NCBI GenBank assembly: GCA_965200525.1
Contig: OZ241368.1
Location: forward strand, 5,642,001 to 5,706,000
DNA length: 64,000 nucleotides
Direction of reading: 5' to 3'
Source: JANNPJ01 sp965200525
Lineage (GTDB): Bacteria > Actinomycetota > Actinomycetes > Actinomycetales > Kineosporiaceae
A program made the position numbers and the translations under genes. The notes beneath the pieces were generated by a model. It did not search any database, was not told the origin of the DNA, and saw nothing but the letters and a program-made list of their open reading frames with translations. Below, piece by piece: positions 25,672-35,266 of this stretch; positions within the stretch are counted from its first letter, which is position 1; each line of letters begins with the position of its first letter.

Positions 25672-26364
25672 ATGCCCACCTCGGATCGAGGTGGGCTCGC
25701 CCGGCTGCCGGTGGCGGCCGTGATCGCGACGGCCGCACTGACTGCGCTGGTCGCGTGCGGCGGGGGCACTTCCGGCGGGACCGGGTCGATCGCGCCCGCA
25801 GAACCCGCGCCGGCCCGCTCGGTGTCGACGACGGCGGTTGACGACGCGACCAGGGCGGCGGTGAAGGCGGCCGGGTTGGTCGGCCCGGGCTGCGCCTCGT
25901 ACCTGGCAGCCAACCCGGACGGGCCCGGTTCGATCGACGCCATGGCCCGCGCCCGGGTGACCGTGGCCGACCGCCACAACCCCCTGCTGAAGACCCTGAA
26001 CCGGGCCGTGACGGGCCGGCTCAACCCCGACGTCGACCTGGCCGGCACGTTCGACAGCGGCCGGTACACCGTGTTCGCCCCGGTGGACGACGCGTTCGTC
26101 AAGCTCCCGGCGGCCACGGTCACGGTGCTGGCCCACAACGGCCGCCGGCTGAAGCGGGTGCTGAGGTACCACCTGGTCGAAGGCCGGCTGGCGCCGTCCG
26201 AGCTGGCCGGCGTCCACCGGACCGTCGAGGGTGGCGACCTGCAGGTCACCGGCTCCGGCGGTGCGCTCCAGGTCAACGGGGCCAACGTGATCTGCGGCGG
26301 GCTGCGGACGGCCAACGCCACCGTCTACCTGATCGACGCCGTCCTCCGGCCGCCCGAGCGGTAG
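25672..26364 (+). CDS. fasciclin-domain (FAS1) lipoprotein, MPT83-like
   Basis: A 230-residue secreted lipoprotein. The signal peptide ends in a lipobox LVAC with the lipidated cysteine at 29, followed by a low-complexity Gly/Ser/Ala linker. One FAS1 domain follows (about 95-228) with YTVFAPVDDAFVKLP, VLRYHLVEGR and VNGANVICGGLRTANATVYLIDAVL. FAS1 domains mediate adhesion. In M. tuberculosis the FAS1 proteins MPT70 and MPT83 are the main SigK targets, so this gene, 17 bp after rskA, is the probable output of the SigK unit. Confidence 0.92.
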   Translation: MPTSDRGGLARLPVAAVIATAALTALVACGGGTSGGTGSIAPAEPAPARSVSTTAVDDATRAAVKAAGLVGPGCASYLAANPDGPGSIDAMARARVTVADRHNPLLKTLNRAVTGRLNPDVDLAGTFDSGRYTVFAPVDDAFVKLPAATVTVLAHNGRRLKRVLRYHLVEGRLAPSELAGVHRTVEGGDLQVTGSGGALQVNGANVICGGLRTANATVYLIDAVLRPPER

Positions 26365-26395
26365 CCCCGCCCGGCCCGGGCCGCTGACCTGCGTC

Positions 26396-26401
26396 TACCG
26401 T
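26396..26401 (+). promoter_or_regulatory. -10 hexamer TACCGT of the P450 gene
   Basis: TACCGT, six bases, then ATG 26408, with no ribosome site. The P450 therefore has its own leaderless promoter and is not simply the fourth gene of the sigK unit. Confidence 0.6.
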
Positions 26402-26407
26402 GCTGGC

Positions 26408-27589
26408 ATGTTCGATCCCGCGGATCCTGACTTCCTGGCCGACCCGTATCCGGTGTTCGCCGCCCTGCGGGAGCAGGGGCCGTTGCACTGGCACGAGGGC
26501 CTCGGCGGGTATCTCGCCGTGTCGCACGCCGCCTGCGACGCGTTGCTGCGCGACCGGGCCCTGGGCCGGATCTGGCGCGATCGCGAGCCGGCCGAGCTGT
26601 TCCCGGCGTTCAACCTGCTGCACCGCACGTCCATCCTGGAGAGCGAGCCGCCGACCCACACCCGGTTGCGCCGGCTGGTGGCCGGGGCGTTCGGCCGCGG
26701 GCACGTGGAACGGATGCGGCCCTGGGTGGCCGGCGTCGCCGATCGGCTGGTGGCCGACTTCGCCGACCGGCTGCGGGACGGCGAGCCGGCCGACCTGATC
26801 GCCGCCGTCGCCGAGCCGCTGCCGGTCGAGGTCATCGCCGAGCTGCTCGGCGTGCCCGCCGCCGACCGGGGCCTGCTGCGGCCCTGGTCCAACGCGATCG
26901 TGAAGATGTACGAGTACGGGATCGGCGACGACCTGCGCACCGCCGCCGAGGCGGCGTCCTCGCAGTTCGTCGACTACCTGCGGGCCCTGGTCGAGCAGCG
27001 GCGGGCCCGGCCGGGCGGGGCCGACCTGATCAGCGACCTGGTGGTGGCCGCCGACGGCACCGACCGGCTCAGCGCGGACGAGATCGTCGGCACCTGCGTG
27101 CTGCTGCTGATGGCCGGCCACGAGGCCACCGTCAACGTGGTCGGCAACGGCATGCTGGCCCTGGCCCGGCAGCCGGAGCAGTGGCGGCGGGTCACCGCCG
27201 ACCCGGCCCTGGTGCCCGGCTGCGCCGAGGAGATGACCCGGTACGACTCCTCGCTGCAGCTGTTCGAGCGAACCGCGACCGCGGATCTGGACCTGTTCGG
27301 GACGCCGATCCGGGCCGGTCAGAAGGTGGCCGCCCTGCTCGGGGCGGCCAACCGCGACCCGGCCGTGTTCGCCGATCCGGACCGGTTCGACGCCGGCCGG
27401 ACGCCGAACACGCACCTGGCCTTCGGCGCCGGCATCCACTTCTGCCTCGGGGCCCCGCTGGCCCGGGTCGAGCTGCAGTCGGTGGTCGGCTCGCTGGCCG
27501 CGCGGCTGCCCGAGCTGAGGCTGGCGGCCGAGCCGGTCCGGCGTCCCGAGTTCGTGATCCGGGGGTTGAAGGCCCTCGAACTGGCCTGA
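26408..27589 (+). CDS. cytochrome P450
   Basis: A 393-residue soluble bacterial P450. The I-helix motif is LLMAGHEATVN, the ExxR element is in EEMTRYDS, and the heme-binding loop is FGAGIHFCLGAPLAR with the axial cysteine at 346. The normal acid-alcohol pair is changed to E-A-T (AGHEAT), seen in many bacterial members. The N-terminus (DPYPVFAALREQGPLHWHEG) is typical of class I enzymes needing ferredoxin and reductase. No redox partner or pathway genes lie next to it, so the substrate is unknown. Confidence 0.93.
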   Translation: MFDPADPDFLADPYPVFAALREQGPLHWHEGLGGYLAVSHAACDALLRDRALGRIWRDREPAELFPAFNLLHRTSILESEPPTHTRLRRLVAGAFGRGHVERMRPWVAGVADRLVADFADRLRDGEPADLIAAVAEPLPVEVIAELLGVPAADRGLLRPWSNAIVKMYEYGIGDDLRTAAEAASSQFVDYLRALVEQRRARPGGADLISDLVVAADGTDRLSADEIVGTCVLLLMAGHEATVNVVGNGMLALARQPEQWRRVTADPALVPGCAEEMTRYDSSLQLFERTATADLDLFGTPIRAGQKVAALLGAANRDPAVFADPDRFDAGRTPNTHLAFGAGIHFCLGAPLARVELQSVVGSLAARLPELRLAAEPVRRPEFVIRGLKALELA

Positions 27590-27594
27590 GAACA

Positions 27595-27611
27595 CAGCCG
27601 GTCACCGGCTG
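27595..27611 (+). terminator. hairpin after the P450 gene
   Basis: CAGCCGG and CCGGCTG form a perfect 7-bp stem with a TCA loop, five bases after the P450 stop. No T-tract follows, which is common for terminators in high-GC actinobacteria. Confidence 0.5.
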
Positions 27612-27720
27612 AGCGGATCGGGTGAATCGTGGGCCTCGATCCGACTGCAGAGGGTCACCGGACGCACACTGGCTTCAGAGCCACATCCACCTGGGATGCG
27701 GGCGGAGGCAGGAGATTGTC

Positions 27721-28395
27721 ATGGCCTCGGTTGCAGCGGGTAGCCGGTTGCTGGTCCACGGAGCGCAGGTTCCACTGAGCCTGCGCAGCCTCCGTGCGGT
27801 TGAACTGGACGGCGGCTGGACCGTCCCGGTGATGGGTGACGCCGCCGCGTTGCAGGCGGCCGGATTGACCCCCGGCACCGCCGTGGTCGAGTTCCCGACC
27901 GAGTTCGGCCCGGTCCGGCTGGACGCCGAACTGATCCGCACCGACGGCCGCCTCGTGCTGCGGGCTCCCGCGCTGCGGGCGGCGGCGCTGGTCGAACAGC
28001 GCCGGGAGAATGTCCGCGGCATCGTTCAGCTGCCGGTCCGGGGGGCGCTGCTGAGCGCGCCCGAGACCGAGACCCGATCGCAGGCCGTGGTCGTGGCCGA
28101 CGACGCCGAGGTGATCCTGGAAGGGGTCACCGCCACCGTGTCCGGGGGCGGCCTCTCGGTCGACGTGCGGGCGGTGGCCGGCCTGGTCGCCGGGGCCCGG
28201 ATCTACGTCGAGATCGGGATGCCGGGCGGGAATTCGGCGCCGGCCGTGATGACCGTCCTGGAGCACGAGGGCCCTCGGGTCCGGGCCCGGTTCACCGACA
28301 TCTCGCAGCTCGACCGGGAGCGGCTGGTCCGGCTGGTGTTCACCCGGCAGCGGGCCGAGCTCGCCGAGCGCCGCCGATCGGCCGAGGCTCGCTGA
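27721..28395 (+). CDS. PilZ-like c-di-GMP receptor candidate
   Basis: A 224-residue protein with an N-terminal YcgR-like beta domain (residues 1-95) and a C-terminal PilZ-like domain. The c-di-GMP contact motifs appear as RRENVR (RxxxR at the domain join, about residue 97) and the degenerate TVSGGGLSV in place of (D/N)xSxxG. It ends FTDISQLDRERLVRLVFTRQR, a common PilZ C-terminal helix. ATG 27721 is chosen because AGGAG (27710-27714) precedes it; the longer frame from 27622 has no support. The gene is alone between the P450 and converging ctaA. A diguanylate cyclase-like protein is encoded at 40 kb. Confidence 0.7.
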   Translation: MASVAAGSRLLVHGAQVPLSLRSLRAVELDGGWTVPVMGDAAALQAAGLTPGTAVVEFPTEFGPVRLDAELIRTDGRLVLRAPALRAAALVEQRRENVRGIVQLPVRGALLSAPETETRSQAVVVADDAEVILEGVTATVSGGGLSVDVRAVAGLVAGARIYVEIGMPGGNSAPAVMTVLEHEGPRVRARFTDISQLDRERLVRLVFTRQRAELAERRRSAEAR

Positions 28396-28404
28396 CCGGT
28401 CCGG

Positions 28405-29418
28405 TCAGCCGGCCAGGACCGGCTCGGGGTGTGACGGCTGGACCGCCGGGTGCCGAGCGAACACCGCGAAGACCGTGGCCGTGGTCGCCACCACCAGCAG
28501 GCCGGCCCCGAGCATGTGGGCCGCGACCAGGCCGATCGGGACGCCGAGGGCGTACTGCACGTACCCGATCACGCCCTGGGCCAGCGTGATGGCGAGCAGG
28601 ATCCAGGCCCGCCGCCGGGCCGGACCGGGCCCGCCGTACTGACGCAGGACCACGACCAGGGCCACCAGCAGGACGGTGTAGACCCAGACCGCCCCCGAGT
28701 GCAGGTGGGCCACCGTCTCGATGTTGAAGCTGAACCGGTTGGGCTCGTTGGCGTCGCCGGAGTGCGGCCCGGAGCCGGTGACCACCGTGCCCAGGGTCAG
28801 CAGCGGAACCGCCACCACGGCCAGGCCGGCGGCCAGCCACCGAGCCGGGCGCCCGGCCGGCCGGGCGTCGTCCAGCGGTGCCGGCTCGGCCGGCCCGGCC
28901 ACCAGCAGCAGGACGGTCGACCCGGCGATCAGCGCCATCGATACCAAGAAGTGGATCGCCACCACGGTCGGGTTGAGCTTGGTCAGCACCGAGATGCCGC
29001 CGATCAGGGCCTGCGCGAAGACCCCGACGATCGGCAGCGCCCCCAGGGCCAGCAACCGCCGCCCGGCCTGCCCGGAGCGGACCCAGCGCCAGACCACCAC
29101 GAACGAGAGCACGGCCAGCAAGGTCAGGACGAAGGTCAGCATCCGGTTGCCGAACTCGATGTCCTTGTGGAAGCCCTGAGGCTGGTTCACCACCGGCGTG
29201 TACGAACCGGGCACGCACTCCGGAAAGGTCGGGCAGCCGAGCCCCGACCCGGTCAGCCGGACGACGCCGCCGCTCAGCACGATCAGCACCTGACCGACCA
29301 CGTTGGCGATCAGCACCCGGCGCAGCCAGATCCGGGTGATGCCGCGGGGCCGGAGCACCGCTGGCCGACTGGTCGGCACCGGGCCGGTCGATGCCGGGTG
29401 GTCTGTGAGGGGGTCCAC
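28405..29418 (-). CDS. ctaA: heme A synthase (COX15/CtaA)
   Basis: A 337-residue membrane protein with about eight helices. It oxidises heme O to heme A for cytochrome c oxidase. Visible motifs are GGVVRLTGSGLGCPTFPEC with the paired cysteines C62 and C68, the heme-ligand region EFGNRMLTF, HFLVSMALIAG, and VAHLHSGAVWVYT. TAGGCT sits seven bases before GTG 29418, indicating a leaderless transcript. CtaA lies near the suf operon in other actinobacteria too, and SURF1, another oxidase assembly factor, is at 49.7 kb. Confidence 0.95.
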   Translation of the reverse strand: MDPLTDHPASTGPVPTSRPAVLRPRGITRIWLRRVLIANVVGQVLIVLSGGVVRLTGSGLGCPTFPECVPGSYTPVVNQPQGFHKDIEFGNRMLTFVLTLLAVLSFVVVWRWVRSGQAGRRLLALGALPIVGVFAQALIGGISVLTKLNPTVVAIHFLVSMALIAGSTVLLLVAGPAEPAPLDDARPAGRPARWLAAGLAVVAVPLLTLGTVVTGSGPHSGDANEPNRFSFNIETVAHLHSGAVWVYTVLLVALVVVLRQYGGPGPARRRAWILLAITLAQGVIGYVQYALGVPIGLVAAHMLGAGLLVVATTATVFAVFARHPAVQPSHPEPVLAG

Positions 29419-29425
29419 GCAGGTC

Positions 29426-29431
29426 AGCCTA
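29426..29431 (-). promoter_or_regulatory. -10 hexamer TAGGCT of ctaA
   Basis: On the minus strand TAGGCT is followed by seven bases and GTG 29418. It lies in the 25-bp gap after the anti-sigma gene, so ctaA need not depend on the sigma/anti-sigma transcript. Confidence 0.55.
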
Positions 29432-29443
29432 CGAGCGAGCCGG

Positions 29444-30340
29444 TCAGCCGGCGAAAGTGCCCCGCAGGACGCTGCGACCGGAGTGTTTCGGGTCGCCGTT
29501 CAGCGGCTGGATCGAGATGTCCAGCAACGGGTAACTGTGCAGGTCGACGCCGGCCGGCAGGCTGAACTCACCGGTGCTGCCGGTCAGCACGCCGATCGGC
29601 ACCATCTTGGTCACCGTCGGGTCGATCAGCCAGACCTCGTAGAACCCGTCCGGGGCCGCGAGCCGGCTCACGTCCAGGTCGAGCCGCCGGCCGGAGCCGG
29701 TCTGGACGACGTCGGCCCGGCCGGCCGCGGCCGGGGCCAGGGTCAGCCCGGCCAGGTCGGTCGCGGCCACCACCGGCGGGCTCGTCGGTGAGGAAGGGCT
29801 GTCGCCGGCGAGTTGGCGACCGATCAGACCGCCCCCGAGGAGGCCGATCGCCAGGGCGGCCGCGGCCAGGAGCAAGGCCGGCCGGCCCGGGCGGCGGGCA
29901 GTCGCGCGAGGGAACGGCACGGCCGGGGCCGACCCGGCGTCCCTGGCCGTCGAGACGTCAGCGATCCGGGACCCGTCACCGCCGGCCGGCATCTCGTGAA
30001 CTGCCGGCGCGTCGTGAACTGCCGGCGCATCGTGAACTGCCGGTGCATCCTGAACCGCCGGCTCGTCCTGAACGGTCGGCAGTCCGCTGTGGCGGAGCAC
30101 CTCGTCGTGCCGGGCGCTGGTCGTGACCCCGGTCGCCGCCGCGATCGCCGACCAGAGCGCCGGCGGTGGTGCGATCCGGGTCACCGCGGCGCCGTCGTCC
30201 CGGACCGCGGTCACCACCTGCCGCAGACCGGCCAGCTCACCGGCGCAGCGCGGGCAACCGACCAGGTGCAGTTCGGCCTCGGCCGGGACCGGTTCGCCGA
30301 GGGCGAGCAGGCTCAGCGTCTCTTCGTCACAGTGCGACAC
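29444..30340 (-). CDS. RskA-type anti-sigma factor with repeat linker
   Basis: A 298-residue anti-sigma factor. The N-terminal zinc domain has H25-x3-C29-x2-C32 (HLVGCPRC). A linker carries five copies of a six-residue AVHDAP-like repeat (about residues 88-118), then a membrane helix at about 154-174, and an extracellular anti-sigma-K type C-terminal domain (GFYEVWLIDPTVTKMVPIGVL). It starts at GTG 30340, overlapping the sigma gene end by 14 bases, so the pair is coupled. It differs from rskA by the longer linker. Its signal is unknown. Confidence 0.9.
   Translation of the reverse strand: MSHCDEETLSLLALGEPVPAEAELHLVGCPRCAGELAGLRQVVTAVRDDGAAVTRIAPPPALWSAIAAATGVTTSARHDEVLRHSGLPTVQDEPAVQDAPAVHDAPAVHDAPAVHEMPAGGDGSRIADVSTARDAGSAPAVPFPRATARRPGRPALLLAAAALAIGLLGGGLIGRQLAGDSPSSPTSPPVVAATDLAGLTLAPAAAGRADVVQTGSGRRLDLDVSRLAAPDGFYEVWLIDPTVTKMVPIGVLTGSTGEFSLPAGVDLHSYPLLDISIQPLNGDPKHSGRSVLRGTFAG
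29985..30074 (-). repeat. five tandem 18-nt repeats in anti-sigma linker
   Basis: Five 18-base units on the plus strand begin GCCGG and end TGAAC(T/C/G); the middle three differ by only one to four bases. They encode AVHDAP, AVQDAP and similar on the minus strand, just before the membrane helix of the anti-sigma factor. Confidence 0.92.
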
Positions 30341-30899
30341 CCTCCACCTCCAACCGATCGCGTAGCCGGTGCAGGGTCCGGCGGATGTGGCTCTTGACGG
30401 TGCCCAGCGGGATGCCGGTGCGTTCGGCGATCTGCTCGTGGGTCAGGTCGGCGAAGAAAGCGAGTTCCATGATCCCGCGTTGCGGTTGGTCGATCCGAGC
30501 CAGCTCGGCCAGCAACACCACCCGGTTCGTGGCCGAGCCGTCGAAGGATTGGCCGGCCGGTACCTCGACCGAGGCCACCGCCTCGGTCAACCGCTGATCG
30601 CGGCGGGCCTTGGCCAGGGCGTCGGCCACCCGGTGGCGGGTGATCCCGACCAGCCAGGCGACCAGCGGGCCCTTCTCCGGCGAGTAGCCGGCCCGGGTCC
30701 GCCAGGCCGAGATGAACACCTGCTGGGTCACGTCCTCGGCGTCCGGACCCGGCCCGAGGGCCCGCCCGGCCAGACCGTGCACCAGACCCGCCCAGCGCTC
30801 GTAGGCCCAGGCCAGGGCCCGGTCGTCGCCGGTGGCGAAGAGCTGCGCCAGTGCGGCGTCGTCCAGTTCGTCGGCGTCGAGGGGCAGCGGGGGAGTCAC
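30327..30899 (-). CDS. ECF sigma factor
   Basis: A 190-residue ECF sigma factor. Region 2 contains RALGPGPDAEDVTQQVFISAWRTRAGY and region 4 RIDQPQRGIMELAFFADLTHEQIAERTGIPLGTVKSHIRRTLHRLRD. It pairs with the adjacent anti-sigma factor. The frame is open for 145 codons upstream, but GTG 30899 is preferred because GGAGG lies five bases before it and the homology begins there. The ECF group cannot be assigned by eye; it resembles SigK/SigL-type factors with RskA-like anti-sigmas. Confidence 0.92.
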   Translation of the reverse strand: MTPPLPLDADELDDAALAQLFATGDDRALAWAYERWAGLVHGLAGRALGPGPDAEDVTQQVFISAWRTRAGYSPEKGPLVAWLVGITRHRVADALAKARRDQRLTEAVASVEVPAGQSFDGSATNRVVLLAELARIDQPQRGIMELAFFADLTHEQIAERTGIPLGTVKSHIRRTLHRLRDRLEVEGVAL

Positions 30900-31170
30900 A
30901 CATACCTCCGCTGCGTCGTTCTGATCGGCCCGGGGGTCATCGGCGGCGACGGTTCTGATGCCCGCGCCCCAGCGCGCGCCGGTGTCGGCCCCGATCCGTC
31001 CGGGGCCGGGGTGGTCCAGAACGGTCCTGCGGGGCAGTACGTTACCTGCCGGTCGGGTCCGGGCGAACCGCATCGAAACCCTCCTGAGGCCGGCTCCGAG
31101 GACGCGATCGGCCGGACCACTCCTTCTTCGCCTCGAAGCGCCGGGTTGGATGCGGTCCGGCGGGAGCGGT
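30900..31170 (-). promoter_or_regulatory. upstream region of the sigma/anti-sigma pair
   Basis: No gene is supported here. On the minus strand TAACGT (31044-31039) is a possible -10 that would give a leader of about 130 bases. The rest is GC-rich with no clear hairpin or ECF-type GAAC motif. The ABC permease gene ends at the far edge. Confidence 0.25.
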
Positions 31171-31968
31171 TCAGTCCCAGTTGAACCAGCGGGCGCCGGC
31201 CACCGTGCCGAGCACGGCCCAGACCGCCAGCACGGCCAGGTCGCGGGCCGGCCAGCCGCCGGAGGCCAGGGCCGAACGCAGCGCATCGCCGAGGGCACCG
31301 GACGGTAGCCAGCGCACGACCGGCCCGAGGGCACCGAGCCGGTCGGTGGCCAGCACGACTCCGCCCCCGGCCAGCAGCAGCACCCAGATCAGGTTGGCCG
31401 CGGCCAGCACCGCCTCGGCTCGCAGGGTGCCGGCCAGCAGCAGGCCGAGCGAGACGAAGGCGGCGGTTCCGAGCACCGCGGCCAGCAGGGCCGGAACGAT
31501 CCCGGCCGGGTCCGGCCGCCAGCCGAGCAGGACCCCGGCCGCGCCCAGCAGCAGCACCTGAATCAGCTCGACGGTCAGGACGGCGCCGACCCGGCCGGCC
31601 ACCAGCCCGGTGCGGCCCAGCGGGGTGGTGCCGAGCAGGCGCAGCAGCCCGGCCCGGCGGTCGAAACCGGTGGCGATCGCCTGCCCGGTGAACGAGGTCG
31701 AGATCAGGGCCAGAGCCAGCACGCCCGGGGCGGCCAGGTTGATCCGCGGGCCGTCGCCGAGGTCGACGACCGAGCTGCGGCTCAGGCCGACGAGCACCAG
31801 CAGCGGCAGGATCACGGTCAGCAGGAGTTGCTCGCCGTTGCGCAGCATCGAGCGGGCGTCGAACCGGGCCTGGGCCAGCACCCGGCGGGCCACCGGCGCC
31901 GCGGCCGGATCAGCCCCCTGATCAGCACCCGGGTCGCCCGGCGGCCGGTTGATGGCCAGGTCGCTCAT
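31171..31968 (-). CDS. ABC-2 type transporter permease
   Basis: A 265-residue membrane protein with about six helices in the ABC-2 permease pattern. Features include a first helix LLLTVILPLLVLVGLS after a soluble start, FDRRAGLLRLLGTTPLGRTGLVAGRV between helices 2 and 3, and a final helix LAVLAVWAVLGTVAGARWF. ATG 31968 overlaps the ATPase stop as ATGA. Together they form a two-gene exporter of unknown cargo. The same pair lies beside sufR in mycobacteria. Confidence 0.9.
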   Translation of the reverse strand: MSDLAINRPPGDPGADQGADPAAAPVARRVLAQARFDARSMLRNGEQLLLTVILPLLVLVGLSRSSVVDLGDGPRINLAAPGVLALALISTSFTGQAIATGFDRRAGLLRLLGTTPLGRTGLVAGRVGAVLTVELIQVLLLGAAGVLLGWRPDPAGIVPALLAAVLGTAAFVSLGLLLAGTLRAEAVLAAANLIWVLLLAGGGVVLATDRLGALGPVVRWLPSGALGDALRSALASGGWPARDLAVLAVWAVLGTVAGARWFNWD

Positions 31969-32960
31969 CGGGAGACCGCCTGCTCGGAGTCGGGGGTTAC
32001 GCCGGACGGGCGATCCCGGTCCGGGCCCGGCCGGGCCGCGATCTCCAGGAAGACGTCCTCCAGGCTGCGCCGGCCCAGCACCAGGCCCTCCGGCATCATG
32101 CCCAGCCCGGCGCACCAAGCCGTGACCGCGGCGACGTCGGCCGGGATGAGACCGGCCTCCGGGGTCCGGTTGGCCACCAGGTACCGGCCGGGACGGACCT
32201 CGGCCGCCGCGATCCCGGCCGACAGGGTGCGGTTCAGCCGGCCCAGGTCGAGTCCGGCCGTGCCGTCGAAGCTCAGGGTGTGCCCGCCGCCGCCGGTCAG
32301 CTCGCGCGGGCTGCCGGCCGCGACCACCCGGCCCGCGGCCATCAGCACCACCTGGTCGGCCAGCCGTTCGGCCTCGTCGAGCAGGTGGGTGGTCAGCACC
32401 ACGGCCACGCCACCGTCGCGCAGCTCCCGGATCAGGTCCCAGACCACGATCCGGGCCTGCGGGTCGAGCCCGGCGGTCGGCTCGTCCAGGAAGGCCACCC
32501 GCGGGCGTCCGACCAGGGCGACGGCCAGGGCCAGGCGCTGCTGCTGGCCCCCGGACAACCGGCGGACCGGGGTGCGCAGCTGGGCCGTGAGGTCGAGGGC
32601 GGTGGTCAGCTCGGCCGGGTCGCGCGGGCGGGCGTACATCGAGGCCGCGAGCCGCAGGACGTCGCCGGCCCGGGCCGCTCCCGGCATGCCACCGCCCTGG
32701 AGCATGACGCCGACCCGGGGCCGCAGCCAGGCGCCGTCGGTGACCGGGTCGTGGCCGAGCACCCGGACGGCGCCGCGGTCGGGCCGGCGCAGGCCCTCGC
32801 AGCACTCGACCGTGGAGGTCTTGCCGGCCCCGTTCGGGCCGAGCACGGCCGTCACCGCACCGGCGTCCGCGGTGAACGACGCGCCGTCCACGGCCGTCCG
32901 CGAGCCGTAGCGCTTGACCAGGTCGAGCACCTCGACGACGGGACTGGTGGGCTCGGGCAC
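31965..32960 (-). CDS. ABC transporter ATP-binding protein
   Basis: A 331-residue ATPase of the ABC-2 exporter type. Walker A is LGPNGAGKTST, the signature LSGGQQQRLALAVALVG, Walker B VAFLDEPTAGLDP and the switch histidine LTTHLLDEAERL. The C-terminal 90 residues are the regulatory domain common in drug or lipid exporters. GTG 32960 is chosen because TAGAGT lies seven bases before it and the longer frame adds non-homologous residues. It is divergent from sufR with a 139-bp gap. Confidence 0.92.
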   Translation of the reverse strand: MPEPTSPVVEVLDLVKRYGSRTAVDGASFTADAGAVTAVLGPNGAGKTSTVECCEGLRRPDRGAVRVLGHDPVTDGAWLRPRVGVMLQGGGMPGAARAGDVLRLAASMYARPRDPAELTTALDLTAQLRTPVRRLSGGQQQRLALAVALVGRPRVAFLDEPTAGLDPQARIVVWDLIRELRDGGVAVVLTTHLLDEAERLADQVVLMAAGRVVAAGSPRELTGGGGHTLSFDGTAGLDLGRLNRTLSAGIAAAEVRPGRYLVANRTPEAGLIPADVAAVTAWCAGLGMMPEGLVLGRRSLEDVFLEIAARPGPDRDRPSGVTPDSEQAVSR

Positions 32961-32967
32961 GAGAGCA

Positions 32968-32973
32968 ACTCTA
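32968..32973 (-). promoter_or_regulatory. -10 hexamer TAGAGT of the ABC transporter pair
   Basis: On the minus strand TAGAGT, seven bases, then GTG 32960. There is no Shine-Dalgarno. Confidence 0.55.
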
Positions 32974-33060
32974 GGGACGCCACCCGGTGCGGTGTGCCCG
33001 TGCCCCCCGATCCACGGCTCCCGGCTGGTTCGGGGGGCGGACATGGGCAAGGTCTCACCG

Positions 33061-33102
33061 GGCCGACTTGAGTCGGCCGCCGAATAACGTCACACTGATG
33101 TG
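33061..33102 (+). promoter_or_regulatory. suf operon promoter/operator region
   Basis: Three elements lie close together. GGCCGAC-TTGA-GTCGGCC (33061-33078) is a perfect 7-bp inverted repeat. TAACGT (33085-33090) is a good -10. CACA-CTGA-TGTG (33091-33102) is a palindrome reaching into the sufR start codons. The last resembles the ACACT...TGTG type operator reported, as I recall, for mycobacterial SufR, though with a shorter spacer. Fe-S-loaded SufR bound here would shut the operon off. Confidence 0.5.
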
Positions 33103-33853
33103 GTGGAAATGATGCTGGAGGAGGTCGAGGCTGATCGCGGTACCCGCGATCGGGTGTCTCGCGAGATCCTGCAGCGCGGTCCGATCACTGCCAGTGATCT
33201 GGGCGCCACGCTCGGTCTGACGCCGGCCGCCGTCCGTCGGCATCTCGACGGTCTGACCGCCCAGGGCCTGGTCACCATTCATACCGGGGCCGAGGGCGCC
33301 CCCCGCCGACGGGGTCGGCCGGCTCGCCGGTTCGTGCTCACCGACGCGGGCCACGCCGCCATGTCCACCGCCTACGACGACCTCGCCGTCCAGCTGCTGG
33401 AGTTCCTGGCCGAGACGGCCGGAGCCGAGGCGGTCCGCGATTTCGCGGCCGTTCGGGCCGGTCGGCTGGCCGCCCGGTACCGCTCCGCGGTCGAGGCGGT
33501 CGGTTCCGAGCCGCACCAGCGGGCCGGAGCGCTGGCCCGGGCGCTCAGCACGGATGGATATGCGGCCAGCGTGCGTTCCATGGACGTGGGTGCCGAGAAG
33601 CAGGTCGGCAAGCAGCTCTGCCAGGGGCACTGCCCCGTGCAGCAGGTCGCCACCCAGTTCCCGCAGCTATGCGAGGCCGAGACGGAGGCGTTCTCCGAGC
33701 TGCTTGGGGTGCACGTCCAACGGCTGGCCACGCTGGCCCACGGCGAGCACGTCTGTACCACCCACATACCGTTGGCCTCGATCACCGTCCACCCCGTGGG
33801 CCCGACCGAGCGCCCGTCCGAAGTCACCACGTCACACGAGGAGAAATCAGCCG

Positions 33854-33876
<23 letters not shown>
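33100..33876 (+). CDS. sufR: Fe-S-sensing repressor SufR
   Basis: A 258-residue DeoR/ArsR-like winged-helix repressor. The HTH is at about 20-60 (GPITASDLGATLGLTPAAVRRHLDGLTAQGLV) with a basic wing GAPRRRGRPARRF. The C-terminal cluster-binding region has C174-x3-C178-x12-C191 (KQLCQGHCP ... QLCEAE) and a further C219. It heads the suf operon, as in Rv1460. Starts GTG 33100 and GTG 33103 are both possible; the -10 hexamer places transcription at about 33098, so the gene is nearly leaderless. Its end overlaps sufB by 23 bases. Confidence 0.93.

Positions 33877-35266
<1,390 letters not shown>

Noticed and set aside
26408..27589. The P450 as part of a natural-product gene cluster
   Set aside because: No synthase, tailoring or transport genes are beside it, and it has its own leaderless promoter.
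29985..30074. 18-nt repeats as a possible CRISPR or operator array
   Set aside because: They are coding repeats inside the anti-sigma linker, with no spacers.
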